A stretch of 16,654 nucleotides of DNA from JBAUHN01 sp049680295 (GTDB lineage Bacteria; Pseudomonadota; Alphaproteobacteria; Rhodobacterales; Rhodobacteraceae). Both the position numbers and the translations under genes were made by a program. Under the pieces are notes generated by a model. It ran no database searches. It was not told where the DNA came from and was given only the letters and a program-made list of their open reading frames with translations. The stretch spans positions 1-16,654 of the forward strand of contig JBAUHN010000316.1 of NCBI GenBank assembly GCA_049680295.1, read 5' to 3'. Below are positions 1-6,894 of the stretch, in pieces (position 1 is the stretch's first letter; each line of letters opens with the position of its first letter).

Positions 1-116
1 CAAGGGATGATTATGGGGCACTAACGCGCCGTTGGTCTGCCCTGGCGTGAAACCTGCTTGCAACTTTTTGACCAAAGTGGTCGTTTGCCCCAACCTCAAC
101 TGACAGGAGAGCCCAT

Positions 117-611
117 ATGCGCGTTGGTCTCTATCCCGGTACATTTGATCCGATCACATTGGGTCACCTTGATATCATTCGCCGTGCCTGCGCGCTGGTC
201 GATAAGCTGGTCATTGGTGTTGCGATCAACCGTGACAAGGGACCACTGTTCTCGTTGGATGAACGCGTGGCGTTGATCCAGGCAGAGTGCGCGAAACTGG
301 CCGAACAGACGCAGGTCGAGATTGTTGTGCATCCCTTTGAAAACCTGTTGATTGATTGCGCCGAGGACGTCGGCGCGCAGATCATTGTGCGCGGCCTTCG
401 CGCTGTTGCAGATTTTGAATATGAATATCAAATGGTTGGCATGAACCGTCAGCTAAACGACAGCATTGAGACTGTGTTTTTGATGGCCGAAGCGCAGCAT
501 CAGGCAATTGCAAGCAAACTGGTCAAGGAAATCGCTCGTCTTGGCGGCGATGTCAGCAAATTCGTGACGCCGCTGGTCAATGCGGAATTGCAAAAACGGT
601 TTTCAGGCTAA
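117..611 (+). CDS. coaD: Pantetheine-phosphate adenylyltransferase (CoaD)
   Basis: Catalyses ATP + 4'-phosphopantetheine to dephospho-CoA + PPi, the penultimate step of coenzyme A synthesis, in the cytoplasm. The 164 residues are the usual length for bacterial CoaD. The nucleotidyltransferase signature is at the N terminus (GTFDPITLGH, residues 8-17, with the T/HxGH element T14-L-G-H17). The RGLR element (residues 92-95), followed by the DFEYE segment, and the late SKLVKEIA segment (133-140) also fit the family. The ATG is preceded by AGGAGA at 105-110 with a 6-base spacer. The gene converges on the small membrane-protein gene at 726-869. Residues 130-134 read AIASK where many homologues have ISSS, a mild variation. 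Identification is secure. Confidence 0.97.
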   Translation: MRVGLYPGTFDPITLGHLDIIRRACALVDKLVIGVAINRDKGPLFSLDERVALIQAECAKLAEQTQVEIVVHPFENLLIDCAEDVGAQIIVRGLRAVADFEYEYQMVGMNRQLNDSIETVFLMAEAQHQAIASKLVKEIARLGGDVSKFVTPLVNAELQKRFSG

Positions 612-623
612 GGCGGCTCGACC

Positions 624-729
624 CTAAAGCGTCCCGCCTTTGACCTGAGCCACTAAGCATCACTTTTCGCGTTGAGCCGCAGGCGAAGGCAGCGAACAAG
701 TGATTCATGTTTAAGGCGGGGCGCTCTAG
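624..729. repeat. Long nested inverted repeat between coaD and the small membrane-protein gene
   Basis: Bases 624-640 and 713-729 form a 17-bp inverted repeat with one mismatch and one G-T wobble. Inside it, ATCACTT (659-665) pairs perfectly with AAGTGAT (698-704), and that inner stem continues through TTCGC (666-670) against GCGAA (692-696) with one bulged C at 697. The right outer arm includes the stop codon of the minus-strand gene at 726-869. The element sits where two genes converge, so a bidirectional termination or mRNA 3'-end role is reasonable, but neither strand shows a T-run after the stem. It could also be a dispersed REP-like element or a small structured RNA. Confidence 0.55.
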
Positions 730-869
730 CGCCAAAAGGCAATCCATTCGATGAATTCGTAAAGTTTCTTGCCCAGAAAAATCACATGTTCCGACCCGTA
801 GATTGCCAGATCCAGGACGACAATGATTGCAATGATTGCGCCCAGATACAGGGCAATGCGATTGGTCAT
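726..869 (-). CDS. Small conserved-type membrane protein, 47 aa
   Basis: A complete 47-codon frame reads from ATG (complement of 867-869) to TAG (complement of 726-728). The predicted peptide starts MTNRIALYLG. It has a single hydrophobic stretch (about residues 5-23, rich in Ile, Leu, Val and Ala), a middle with G25, E27 and H28, and an amphipathic end containing KKLYEFIEW and finishing in AFWR. This pattern (one N-terminal membrane helix, then a basic and aromatic tail) resembles short single-pass proteins I associate with Rhodobacteraceae, but I know no function for them. It lies 116 bases downstream of gap on the same strand, so it may be cotranscribed with gap. A perfect hairpin lies between them. 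It is too short for common ORF cut-offs. Confidence 0.72.
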   Translation of the reverse strand: MTNRIALYLGAIIAIIVVLDLAIYGSEHVIFLGKKLYEFIEWIAFWR

Positions 870-924
870 GTAAGGGCCGTGTCACCACCAAAATAACTCA
901 GGTCAGACGCCAGGCGTTCAACCC

Positions 925-952
925 GGACAAGGCTGGTATGCCAGCCTTGTCC
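925..952. terminator. Perfect 12-bp stem-loop downstream of gap
   Basis: GGACAAGGCTGG (925-936) and CCAGCCTTGTCC (941-952) are exact reverse complements around a 4-base loop. The hairpin starts 33 bases beyond the gap stop codon and lies upstream of the small membrane-protein gene. No T-run follows on either strand, so it is not a classical intrinsic terminator. It could stabilise the gap mRNA 3' end, attenuate read-through into the small gene, or both. Confidence 0.5.
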
Positions 953-985
953 CCCTGTCGCAAGGGCCTTGCCGCTGGGATCAGA

Positions 986-1984
986 TCACAGACGTCCCAT
1001 CGCGACAGCAACATCTGCCATCCGTACCGAGAACGCCCATTCGTTGTCGTACCATGCCAAGACCCGCACGGTACGGTGGCCGACAACAATTGTCTGGTCG
1101 GGCGCAAAAATGCAGCTTTCCTCAGTATGGTTAAAGTCGATCGAGACTTTCTGTTCCGGATCATACCCCAGAACCCGCGACATTGGCCCCGCAGCGGCCT
1201 TGGCGGCAGCGGCGTTGACTTCAGCTACGGTGACAACCCGGCAGGCCTCAAAGGTCAGATCCACGGCACTGACGTTTGGCGTAGGCACCCGCATGGCGGT
1301 GCCGTCCAACTTACCCTTAAGTTCGGGAATAACTTCACCCAGGGCCTTGGCGGCACCGGTTGACGTCGGGATCAGAGCCATGGCTGCGGCCCGCGCGCGG
1401 TAGAGATCGCTGTGGCGGCGGTCCAATGTTGGCTGATCGCCGGTGTAGCTGTGAATGGTGGTCATCAATCCGCTGGCGATGCCAACAGATTCGTGCATCA
1501 CCTTGGCCAGCGGCGCCAGACAGTTTGTCGTGCACGACCCGTTGGAAACCATCACATCCTCAGCCGTCAACTTGTCATCATTGACCCCAAAGACGATGGT
1601 TTTATCGACGTTTTTGCCGGGCGCAGACAGCAACACCTTGCGCGCGCCACGCTCTAGGTGGACCTTGGCCTTGTTGCCGTCGTTGAATTTGCCGGTGCAT
1701 TCCAGCACCACATCGACGCCGGTCCAGTCCAGTTCTTCCATATTGTAGGTCGACATTACTTCGATCGGGCCTTGCCCCAGATCCAGCGTGCCGTCGCCGA
1801 TTTTGACCTCACCGGGAAAACGGCCGTGGATACTGTCGTATTTGATCAGATGGGCTGCGGTTTCCAGCGGGCCGGTGGCGTTGATTTTTACCACCTTGAT
1901 GTCATCGCGACCGCTGGCAGCAATATGCGACAGCACACAGCGGCCAATGCGGCCAAAACCGTTGATACCAACTTTAATCGTCAT
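986..1984 (-). CDS. gap: Glyceraldehyde-3-phosphate dehydrogenase, GapB-like cofactor site
   Basis: Interconverts glyceraldehyde 3-phosphate and 1,3-bisphosphoglycerate with NAD(P) in central carbon metabolism. At 332 residues it is full length. The Rossmann motif is INGFGRIGR (7-15). The catalytic cysteine is C151 in SCTTNC and the base is H178 in HSYTGD. The C-terminal WYDNEW motif is present. Two details differ from ordinary NAD-dependent GapA: the residue after I34-N35 is A36 where NAD enzymes have Asp, as in NADP-accepting Bacillus GapB (INAS), and the cysteine loop reads NGSC rather than the usual NASC. The ATG has AAGGA (complement of 1994-1998) 9 bases upstream. It is divergent from the DUF808 gene, across a region with two operator-like repeats. 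Enzyme identity is certain; cofactor preference is inferred. Confidence 0.97.
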   Translation of the reverse strand: MTIKVGINGFGRIGRCVLSHIAASGRDDIKVVKINATGPLETAAHLIKYDSIHGRFPGEVKIGDGTLDLGQGPIEVMSTYNMEELDWTGVDVVLECTGKFNDGNKAKVHLERGARKVLLSAPGKNVDKTIVFGVNDDKLTAEDVMVSNGSCTTNCLAPLAKVMHESVGIASGLMTTIHSYTGDQPTLDRRHSDLYRARAAAMALIPTSTGAAKALGEVIPELKGKLDGTAMRVPTPNVSAVDLTFEACRVVTVAEVNAAAAKAAAGPMSRVLGYDPEQKVSIDFNHTEESCIFAPDQTIVVGHRTVRVLAWYDNEWAFSVRMADVAVAMGRL

Positions 1985-2038
1985 GAAAACAGGTCCTTTG
2001 AAATACGCCCCTCAGGCGTTCTATAAAGTGAGATAGTC

Positions 2039-2055
2039 TTTGGGGAAATCCCAAA
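2039..2055 (-). promoter_or_regulatory. Short hairpin in the putative gap leader
   Basis: TTTGGG (2039-2044) and CCCAAA (2050-2055) form a 6-bp inverted repeat with a 5-base loop, about 55 bases upstream of the gap start codon. A second 5-bp repeat, ACGCC/GGCGT, lies at 2005-2019. Both could be leader-mRNA hairpins, but they are short and may be chance. Confidence 0.25.
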
Positions 2056-2073
2056 AATGGTTGAAAATCCGCG

Positions 2074-2104
2074 TGTTAGCGATAACTTTTCCTGTTAGCG
2101 ATAA
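2074..2104. promoter_or_regulatory. Twin operator-like repeats upstream of gap
   Basis: The 12-mer TGTTAGCGATAA occurs twice, at 2074-2085 and 2093-2104, 19 bp apart (slightly under two helical turns). Each copy contains the near-palindrome TTAGCGATAA with a central CG, the architecture typical of LacI-family operators. The sites are 90-120 bases upstream of the gap ATG and just over 100 bases upstream of the DUF808 ATG, so a bound regulator could affect either promoter. A CceR/PckR-type regulator of central carbon metabolism is a plausible candidate by family knowledge, but no regulator gene is in the window. Confidence 0.5.
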
Positions 2105-2209
2105 AGGGTTTGTCGTATTTTGCAACTTAGACGGAGCATCGCATTCAGGTTGGCCAAAGCGCGGCGTTGCTGCTAGCAAATAGCCTTGAACGGATAAGGG
2201 ATCACACGG

Positions 2210-3181
2210 ATGAGCGGGTTATTAGCACTGTTGGACGATGTGGCGGCGATCTCAAAAGTGGCGGCAGCGTCCGTGGATGACGTGATCGCACAGGCGGGCA
2301 AGGCGGGGCTTAAAGCCGCAGGTGCCGTGATTGATGACGCGGCTGTCACGCCCAAATACGTGCATGGGTTCGCAGCAGAGCGTGAGTTGCCAATCATCTG
2401 GCGGATCGCAAAGGGATCGTTCAAAAACAAGTTGCTGTATCTTTTGCCTGTGGGGCTGTTGCTGGCCAATCTGGCGCCCTGGGCGATCACGCCCTTGCTG
2501 ATGCTGGGCGGTGCCTATCTGTGTTTTGAGGGAGCTGAAAAAGTGGCGCATGCATTGGGGATCGGCGGTCACGGGCATAATGATTACCCCGCAGCCGAAA
2601 CCGTACCGGATGATCCGGCGCATCTGGAGGAAGAAAAAGCAGCAGGGGCCATCAAGACCGATTTCATCCTTTCCGCCGAAATAATGACCATCGCGCTGGC
2701 CGCAATCCCGCCCAGCAACATCTGGATGGAGGGCGCGACCCTGGCCGCTGTCGCGATCATGATCACGGGCGCAGTCTACGGTGCTGTGGCGCTGATCGTA
2801 AAGGCCGATGATGTCGGTCTGGCCATGGCAAAAAGGGGCCGTTTGCGCGCAACACGGGTCCTGGGGCGGCAAATCGTCAAGGCCATGCCGGGGCTGATGT
2901 GGGCGCTGACCGTGATCGGCACGGCGGCGATGTTATGGGTCGGCGGCAGCATCGTCATCCACGGGCTGGAAAGCTTTGGCTTTGGCGCAGTGGGTCACAT
3001 GATCCACGACGTGGCCGCAACCGTCGGACGCCTGTTTGACACAGGGCTGACCGGGATCGCGGAATGGAGCACCAAAGCCGTGCTGGACGGTATTTTCGGC
3101 GTGGTATTGGGCCTGTTCCTGATCCCGATTGGCGAGAAGATTGTAACGCCTGCGTGGCGTGCCGTGCTCAAATGGCGATAA
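2210..3181 (+). CDS. DUF808 (YedI-type) integral membrane protein
   Basis: A 323-residue inner-membrane protein of the DUF808/YedI family, whose biochemical role is not established. The family hallmarks are visible: an N-terminal LLALLDDVA segment (4-12), the ERELPIIWRIAKGS block (57-70), then APWAITPLLMLGG (89-101) and CFEGAEKV (105-112). Likely membrane segments are about 75-105, 152-168, 174-198, 226-252 and 290-308, with a hydrophilic His/Asp/Glu-rich loop at about 119-148. The start is supported by AAGGG at 2196-2200, 9 bases upstream of the ATG. It is divergent from gap and followed 93 bases later by a ProC-like gene on the same strand. Family assignment is confident; any transport role would be speculation. 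Confidence 0.92.
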   Translation: MSGLLALLDDVAAISKVAAASVDDVIAQAGKAGLKAAGAVIDDAAVTPKYVHGFAAERELPIIWRIAKGSFKNKLLYLLPVGLLLANLAPWAITPLLMLGGAYLCFEGAEKVAHALGIGGHGHNDYPAAETVPDDPAHLEEEKAAGAIKTDFILSAEIMTIALAAIPPSNIWMEGATLAAVAIMITGAVYGAVALIVKADDVGLAMAKRGRLRATRVLGRQIVKAMPGLMWALTVIGTAAMLWVGGSIVIHGLESFGFGAVGHMIHDVAATVGRLFDTGLTGIAEWSTKAVLDGIFGVVLGLFLIPIGEKIVTPAWRAVLKWR

Positions 3182-3263
3182 GTGTGCCTTACACGCGCGG
3201 AGTCTGCGAAATGCACGTCGATTTTTCGGAACAGGCAATCTGTGCGGCAAAACCAATATGAAC

Positions 3264-3267
3264 GGAG
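3264..3267 (+). promoter_or_regulatory. Ribosome binding site fixing the ProC-like start
   Basis: GGAG with a 7-base spacer to the ATG at 3275. The upstream in-frame alternative at 3182 abuts the DUF808 stop and would add 31 residues before the Rossmann fold. Confidence 0.65.
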
Positions 3268-3274
3268 AGATGTC

Positions 3275-3997
3275 ATGCGAATAGGCGTTATCGGATGCGG
3301 CACAATTGCCAGCGCAGCGATCCGCGGTATTGCGCAAGACGGCCACCAGATCACCGTTTCGCAACGCAGCGCAGGCCAGGCGACTTTGCTGGCCGAGACC
3401 TATGAGAATGTCGCCATTGCAGACAATCAGGGCGTCGTTGATGCCAGTGACGTGATCTTTCTGGGGCTGATGGCCGAGGACGCGCCGGACATATTGGGCG
3501 CACTTCGGTTTCGTGCGGGGCAACGCATGATCACCTTTATGGCGGGCGCGTCGCTGGATCAGGCAAACGCCATGGTCGGACCAGCACAGGCGGTCGCGAT
3601 CATGATGCCGTTTCCGGGGATTGCGACAGGGGGAACGCCGGTTATGGCGCAGGGTGATACTGATCTGGTTGCCGAGATTTTCGGTGCCCGAAACAGTATT
3701 TTCCCTTTGAAAGACGCAACCGAAATGGCCGCTTACCTATGCGCACAGGCTGTGCTGTCACCGGTGGCAAGGATGATAAGCGATGCGTCGGATTGGCTTG
3801 GCGAACGGGTATCGGACAAGGATCAGGGCGAGGCATTTTTAAGGGCGCTTGTCGCTTCGAACCTGTCAGGGACCAGCAGCAACAGCCTTATTGAGGCGCT
3901 GAACACACCCGGTGGGTACAACCAACGACTGCGGCTTTACATGGAGGCAAGCGGGATGGGCGAGGCCTTAAAGCAAGGGTTGAATACCTTGGAGTAG
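3275..3997 (+). CDS. NAD(P)-binding oxidoreductase related to pyrroline-5-carboxylate reductase
   Basis: This 240-residue soluble protein begins with a dinucleotide-binding fold, MRIGVIGCGTIASA (GxGxxA at 7-12), as in ProC. Near the C terminus, NTPGGYNQRL corresponds in place to the TPGG/SPGG loop of pyrroline-5-carboxylate reductases. It is about 30 residues shorter than typical ProC (about 270), and its middle region (FPGIATGGTP) is divergent, so true proline synthesis is uncertain; it may act on another imine or carry out another NAD(P)-linked reduction. The frame is open upstream to 3182, but GGAG at 3264-3267 lies 7 bases before the ATG at 3275, and the Rossmann strand starts there, so this start is preferred. 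It converges on the transketolase gene. Confidence 0.8.
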   Translation: MRIGVIGCGTIASAAIRGIAQDGHQITVSQRSAGQATLLAETYENVAIADNQGVVDASDVIFLGLMAEDAPDILGALRFRAGQRMITFMAGASLDQANAMVGPAQAVAIMMPFPGIATGGTPVMAQGDTDLVAEIFGARNSIFPLKDATEMAAYLCAQAVLSPVARMISDASDWLGERVSDKDQGEAFLRALVASNLSGTSSNSLIEALNTPGGYNQRLRLYMEASGMGEALKQGLNTLE

Positions 3998-4093
3998 AGC
4001 GTTGAAACAGCTAAGTTAAACCCGTTTCATGAAGTGGCGTGACGCAGCGACACGTATCTCTTGCCAGCGGCTTTTTCCGTCTGTCTGAATGCC

Positions 4094-4125
4094 GGCACCT
4101 GCGCAGTTATTCCAGCGCAAGTGCC
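4094..4125 (-). terminator. Hairpin just downstream of transketolase
   Basis: GGCAC (4094-4098) pairs with GTGCC (4121-4125), and TGCGC (4100-4104) pairs with GCGCA (4115-4119), separated by one C-A mismatch, with a 10-base loop. It begins 10 bases beyond the tkt stop codon, between the converging ProC-like and tkt genes. It lacks a clear T-run, so termination is a reasonable guess rather than shown. Confidence 0.4.
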
Positions 4126-4135
4126 ATCATTTCAA

Positions 4136-6151
4136 TCAAAGCAGCGCTTTAGCCTTTTCCGCCACATCCGCCGCCGTGATGCCGAATTTTTCGAACAATG
4201 TGCCAGCAGGGGCCGAGGCGCCGAAGCTGTCCATGCCGACAAAATCCGCTTTGCCCCATTTGCCGCGTTCGCCTAGCAGCCATTGGTCCCAGCCTTGGCG
4301 CACGGCGGCCTCGACACCGACACGGACCGGCCCGCCGGGCAGAACCCGTTTGCGATAGGCGTCGTCCTGGGCGGCGAACAGCTCCATACAAGGCATGGAG
4401 ACAACGCGGGTGCCGATTCCTTGCGCTTCCAGCAGATCACGCGCGGCCATAGCGACCGACACTTCTGAGCCTGTAGCGATCAGGATCACCTGCCGTTTGG
4501 TCGTCGCATCGGCCAGCACATAGGCGCCCTGTGCGGTCATGTTCTTGGTCTTATGTTCGGTCCGGACGGTCGGCAGGCCCTGACGGGTCAGCGACAGCAC
4601 CGATGGGGTGTCTTTGGACGTCAACGCCAGTTCCCAGGCCTCGGCAGTCTCGATCGTGTCGGCGGGGCGGAAGACATACGTGTTCGGGGTTGCGCGCGAA
4701 ATCGCCAGATGCTCAACCGGCTGGTGGGTCGGGCCATCTTCACCCAGACCGATGCTGTCATGGGTCATCACGAAAACGGTTGGCACTTTCATCAGCGCTG
4801 CCAGACGCATCGCGGGGCGCGCGTAGTCAGTGAAACACATGAACGTGCCGCCATAGGGCCGGATGCCGCCATGCAGCACCATGCCGTTCATCGCTGACGA
4901 CATGCCATGCTCGCGAATGCCCCAATAGACGTAACGCCCGGCGCGGTTGTCGATGTCGAATACACCCAGATCGGCGGTTTTGGTGTTGTTCGATCCGGTC
5001 AGATCCGCCGATCCACCAACGGTTTCGGGCATTACCGGGTTCACCACCTCCAGCACTTTTTCTGAACTGGCGCGGGTGGCCAGTTTCGGCGCTGTCTCGG
5101 ACATCTGCTTTTTGAAGGCTTTGATCGTCGCACTGAGCCGTTTGGGGGCCTCAAGCGCATAGGCGCGGTTGAATGTTTCGCGTTTCGACCGGGGCAGGGT
5201 GTCGAACTTTTCCTCCCACGCGCGGCGCGCGTCAGCGCCGCGTGCGCCGATGGCTTCCCAAGCCGATTTGACATCATCGGGCACCTCAAACGGGCCGGTT
5301 TTCCAGCCATAGGCTGCCTTGGCGGCGATCAGCTGTTCTGGATCGGTCAGCGCGCCGTGACCTTTGGAGGTGTCCTGTGCGGCATGGCCCAAAGCGATGT
5401 GGGTTTTGCACGCAACCATCGTGGGCTTATTGCCCTTTTTGGCCTGGGTCAGCGCGGCGTCAATGGCTTCCGGGTCATGGCCGTCGATTTCCAACACGCT
5501 CCAACCGGCTGATTTGAAACGGCCAATCTGGTCAGTGCGATCCGACAGCGACACCGGCCCGTCAATGGTGATGTCGTTGTTGTCCCACATCACGATCAGC
5601 TTGCTTAACCCGTGGCGGCCAGCAAGAGTGATGGCTTCCTGGCTGACACCCTCCATCAGGCAACCATCGCCCGCGATCACATAAGTATAGTGATCCACGG
5701 CCTTTTTGCCGTATTGCGCGCGCTGGATTTCTTCGGCCATGGCAAAGCCGACCGCATTGGCGATGCCTTGCCCCAATGGGCCGGTTGTGGTCTCGATCCC
5801 GCCGGCGTGGCCAAATTCCGGATGGCCCGCCGTGATCGCCCCCCATTGGCGGAAATTCTTGATCTGCGCCAGCGTCATGTCTTCGTAACCCGTCAGATGC
5901 AGCAGCGCATACAGCAGCATCGAGCCATGGCCCGCCGACAGGATAAACCGGTCCCGATCTGGCCAATTGGGGCTTTTGGCGTCAAATTTCAAATGCTTCT
6001 CAAACAGGACCGTGGCGACATCGGCCATCCCCATTGGCATGCCGGAATGGCCTGAATTTGCGGCTGCAACAGCGTCAAGGGTCAGGGCCCTGATGGCTGT
6101 GGCCTTGGACCAGTGTTCAGGATGGGCGGTGCGAAGGGCGTTCAGATCCAC
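4136..6151 (-). CDS. tkt: Transketolase (GTG start)
   Basis: A thiamine-diphosphate and Mg-dependent enzyme that moves two-carbon ketol units between sugar phosphates in the non-oxidative pentose phosphate pathway. With the GTG start at 6151 the protein has 671 residues, typical for bacterial transketolase. In this numbering, the N-terminal GHSGMPMG lies at 34-41, GHGSM follows near 74, and the ThDP motif runs from GDG (161-163) to DNND (190-193). The second domain has GIREHGM and DGPTHQPVEHL. There is no in-frame ATG near the start. The frame extends upstream to a TTG at 6202, but AAGGA (complement of 6162-6166) lies 10 bases before the GTG, and homologues I recall begin close to the DLNALRTAHPEHW segment. 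It is divergent from the zapA operon. Product certain; start probable. Confidence 0.97.
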   Translation of the reverse strand: MDLNALRTAHPEHWSKATAIRALTLDAVAAANSGHSGMPMGMADVATVLFEKHLKFDAKSPNWPDRDRFILSAGHGSMLLYALLHLTGYEDMTLAQIKNFRQWGAITAGHPEFGHAGGIETTTGPLGQGIANAVGFAMAEEIQRAQYGKKAVDHYTYVIAGDGCLMEGVSQEAITLAGRHGLSKLIVMWDNNDITIDGPVSLSDRTDQIGRFKSAGWSVLEIDGHDPEAIDAALTQAKKGNKPTMVACKTHIALGHAAQDTSKGHGALTDPEQLIAAKAAYGWKTGPFEVPDDVKSAWEAIGARGADARRAWEEKFDTLPRSKRETFNRAYALEAPKRLSATIKAFKKQMSETAPKLATRASSEKVLEVVNPVMPETVGGSADLTGSNNTKTADLGVFDIDNRAGRYVYWGIREHGMSSAMNGMVLHGGIRPYGGTFMCFTDYARPAMRLAALMKVPTVFVMTHDSIGLGEDGPTHQPVEHLAISRATPNTYVFRPADTIETAEAWELALTSKDTPSVLSLTRQGLPTVRTEHKTKNMTAQGAYVLADATTKRQVILIATGSEVSVAMAARDLLEAQGIGTRVVSMPCMELFAAQDDAYRKRVLPGGPVRVGVEAAVRQGWDQWLLGERGKWGKADFVGMDSFGASAPAGTLFEKFGITAADVAEKAKALL

Positions 6152-6161
6152 GAAAACTAAT

Positions 6162-6166
6162 TCCTT
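6162..6166 (-). promoter_or_regulatory. Ribosome binding site deciding the tkt GTG start
   Basis: The complement reads AAGGA, 10 bases before the GTG at 6151. The only longer alternative is a TTG at 6202. The site argues for the shorter protein. Confidence 0.6.
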
Positions 6167-6276
6167 TGGGCTATGAGACTTGGCCCGGTCAATAACAGCC
6201 AAATCGCAAAGATCAAGCGCCGCTGCGGGCCCGCGCGCGACAATGTTGGCAGCTTAGGTGAACCGCCACTTGCAAG

Positions 6277-6292
6277 CCTTTGATCGCAAAGG
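6277..6292. promoter_or_regulatory. Inverted repeat in the tkt/zapA-operon divergent region
   Basis: CCTTTG (6277-6282) and CAAAGG (6287-6292) flank ATCG, with GCA/TGC further out (6272-6274 and 6294-6296). It lies about 126 bases upstream of the tkt GTG and about 114 bases before the coiled-coil gene. It may be an operator or a chance hairpin. I see no convincing -35/-10 pair in this 254-base region. Confidence 0.25.
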
Positions 6293-6405
6293 ATGCGTAT
6301 TTCTATTATCCAGTGAATAAAGTTATGCTCAAAAGGCCCGGTTGATTCGTCAAAATGCGGATTTTGCAGGGCAATATAACTGCGCAATAGGATCCAGAGG
6401 TACGA

Positions 6406-6894
6406 ATGAGCCAGATTGAAGAGCTGCAGCGCCGCATCATGGCCGCAATGGACAAGGTGGCGCAGGGCATAGATGGGCTTGGCCCCGCCAATGACGGCGA
6501 TATGGCTGGTCTGCAATCGGAACTGGAGGATGAAAAAATCGTCAGCGCGCAGCTGGCGGAACGTGTGCTCAAGCTCAAGAAAAGCCACGAACAGGAGTTG
6601 AGCGATCTGGCCGAAAAGACGGCCATGACCCGCGATGATATGTCCCGGCTTGATCTGGACATCCAGCGGTTGCGGCAAGCCAACGCTGAATTGTCAAAAG
6701 CTTGCCAGGCCCTGACCGATGCCCACGAAAGGGGCGTGTCAGAGCCGCATTTGATCAACACGGCACTCAAGGCTGAACTTGATGCGCTGCGTGCGGCCCG
6801 GTCTGCTGATTTGACAGAGACGGATGTGATTATCAGCGCTTTGACGCCGTTGCTGGATGATGCAGGCGACAACCGCGCCCAGGAGAACAGCTGA
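6406..6894 (+). CDS. ZauP-like coiled-coil protein upstream of zapA
   Basis: A 162-residue, acidic, soluble protein with no signal peptide or membrane segment. Residues about 34-108 are heptad-like and charged (for example LAERVLKLKKSHEQEL), indicating a long coiled coil. A hydrophobic/acidic end follows (DVIISALTPLLDDAG). Its TGA overlaps the zapA ATG by one base (TGATG), so the two are translationally linked. In Caulobacter the coiled-coil protein ZauP, encoded directly upstream of zapA, works with ZapA to focus the FtsZ ring; this gene has the same position and character. The assignment rests on context and architecture, not on a recognised sequence motif. The start has AGAGG at 6396-6400 with a 5-base spacer. 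Confidence 0.8.
   Translation: MSQIEELQRRIMAAMDKVAQGIDGLGPANDGDMAGLQSELEDEKIVSAQLAERVLKLKKSHEQELSDLAEKTAMTRDDMSRLDLDIQRLRQANAELSKACQALTDAHERGVSEPHLINTALKAELDALRAARSADLTETDVIISALTPLLDDAGDNRAQENS

Noticed and set aside
1..24. Possible tail of an upstream gene ending at TAA 22-24
   Set aside because: Only seven codons are visible, too few to support a coding call or a product.
836..1363. Plus-strand frame over the 3' half of gap
   Set aside because: It is antisense to clear GAPDH coding sequence and has no domain.
2252..2872. Minus-strand frame of 206 codons inside the DUF808 gene
   Set aside because: It is the shadow of a recognised membrane-protein gene, with a Cys/His/Gln-rich composition unlike a real protein.
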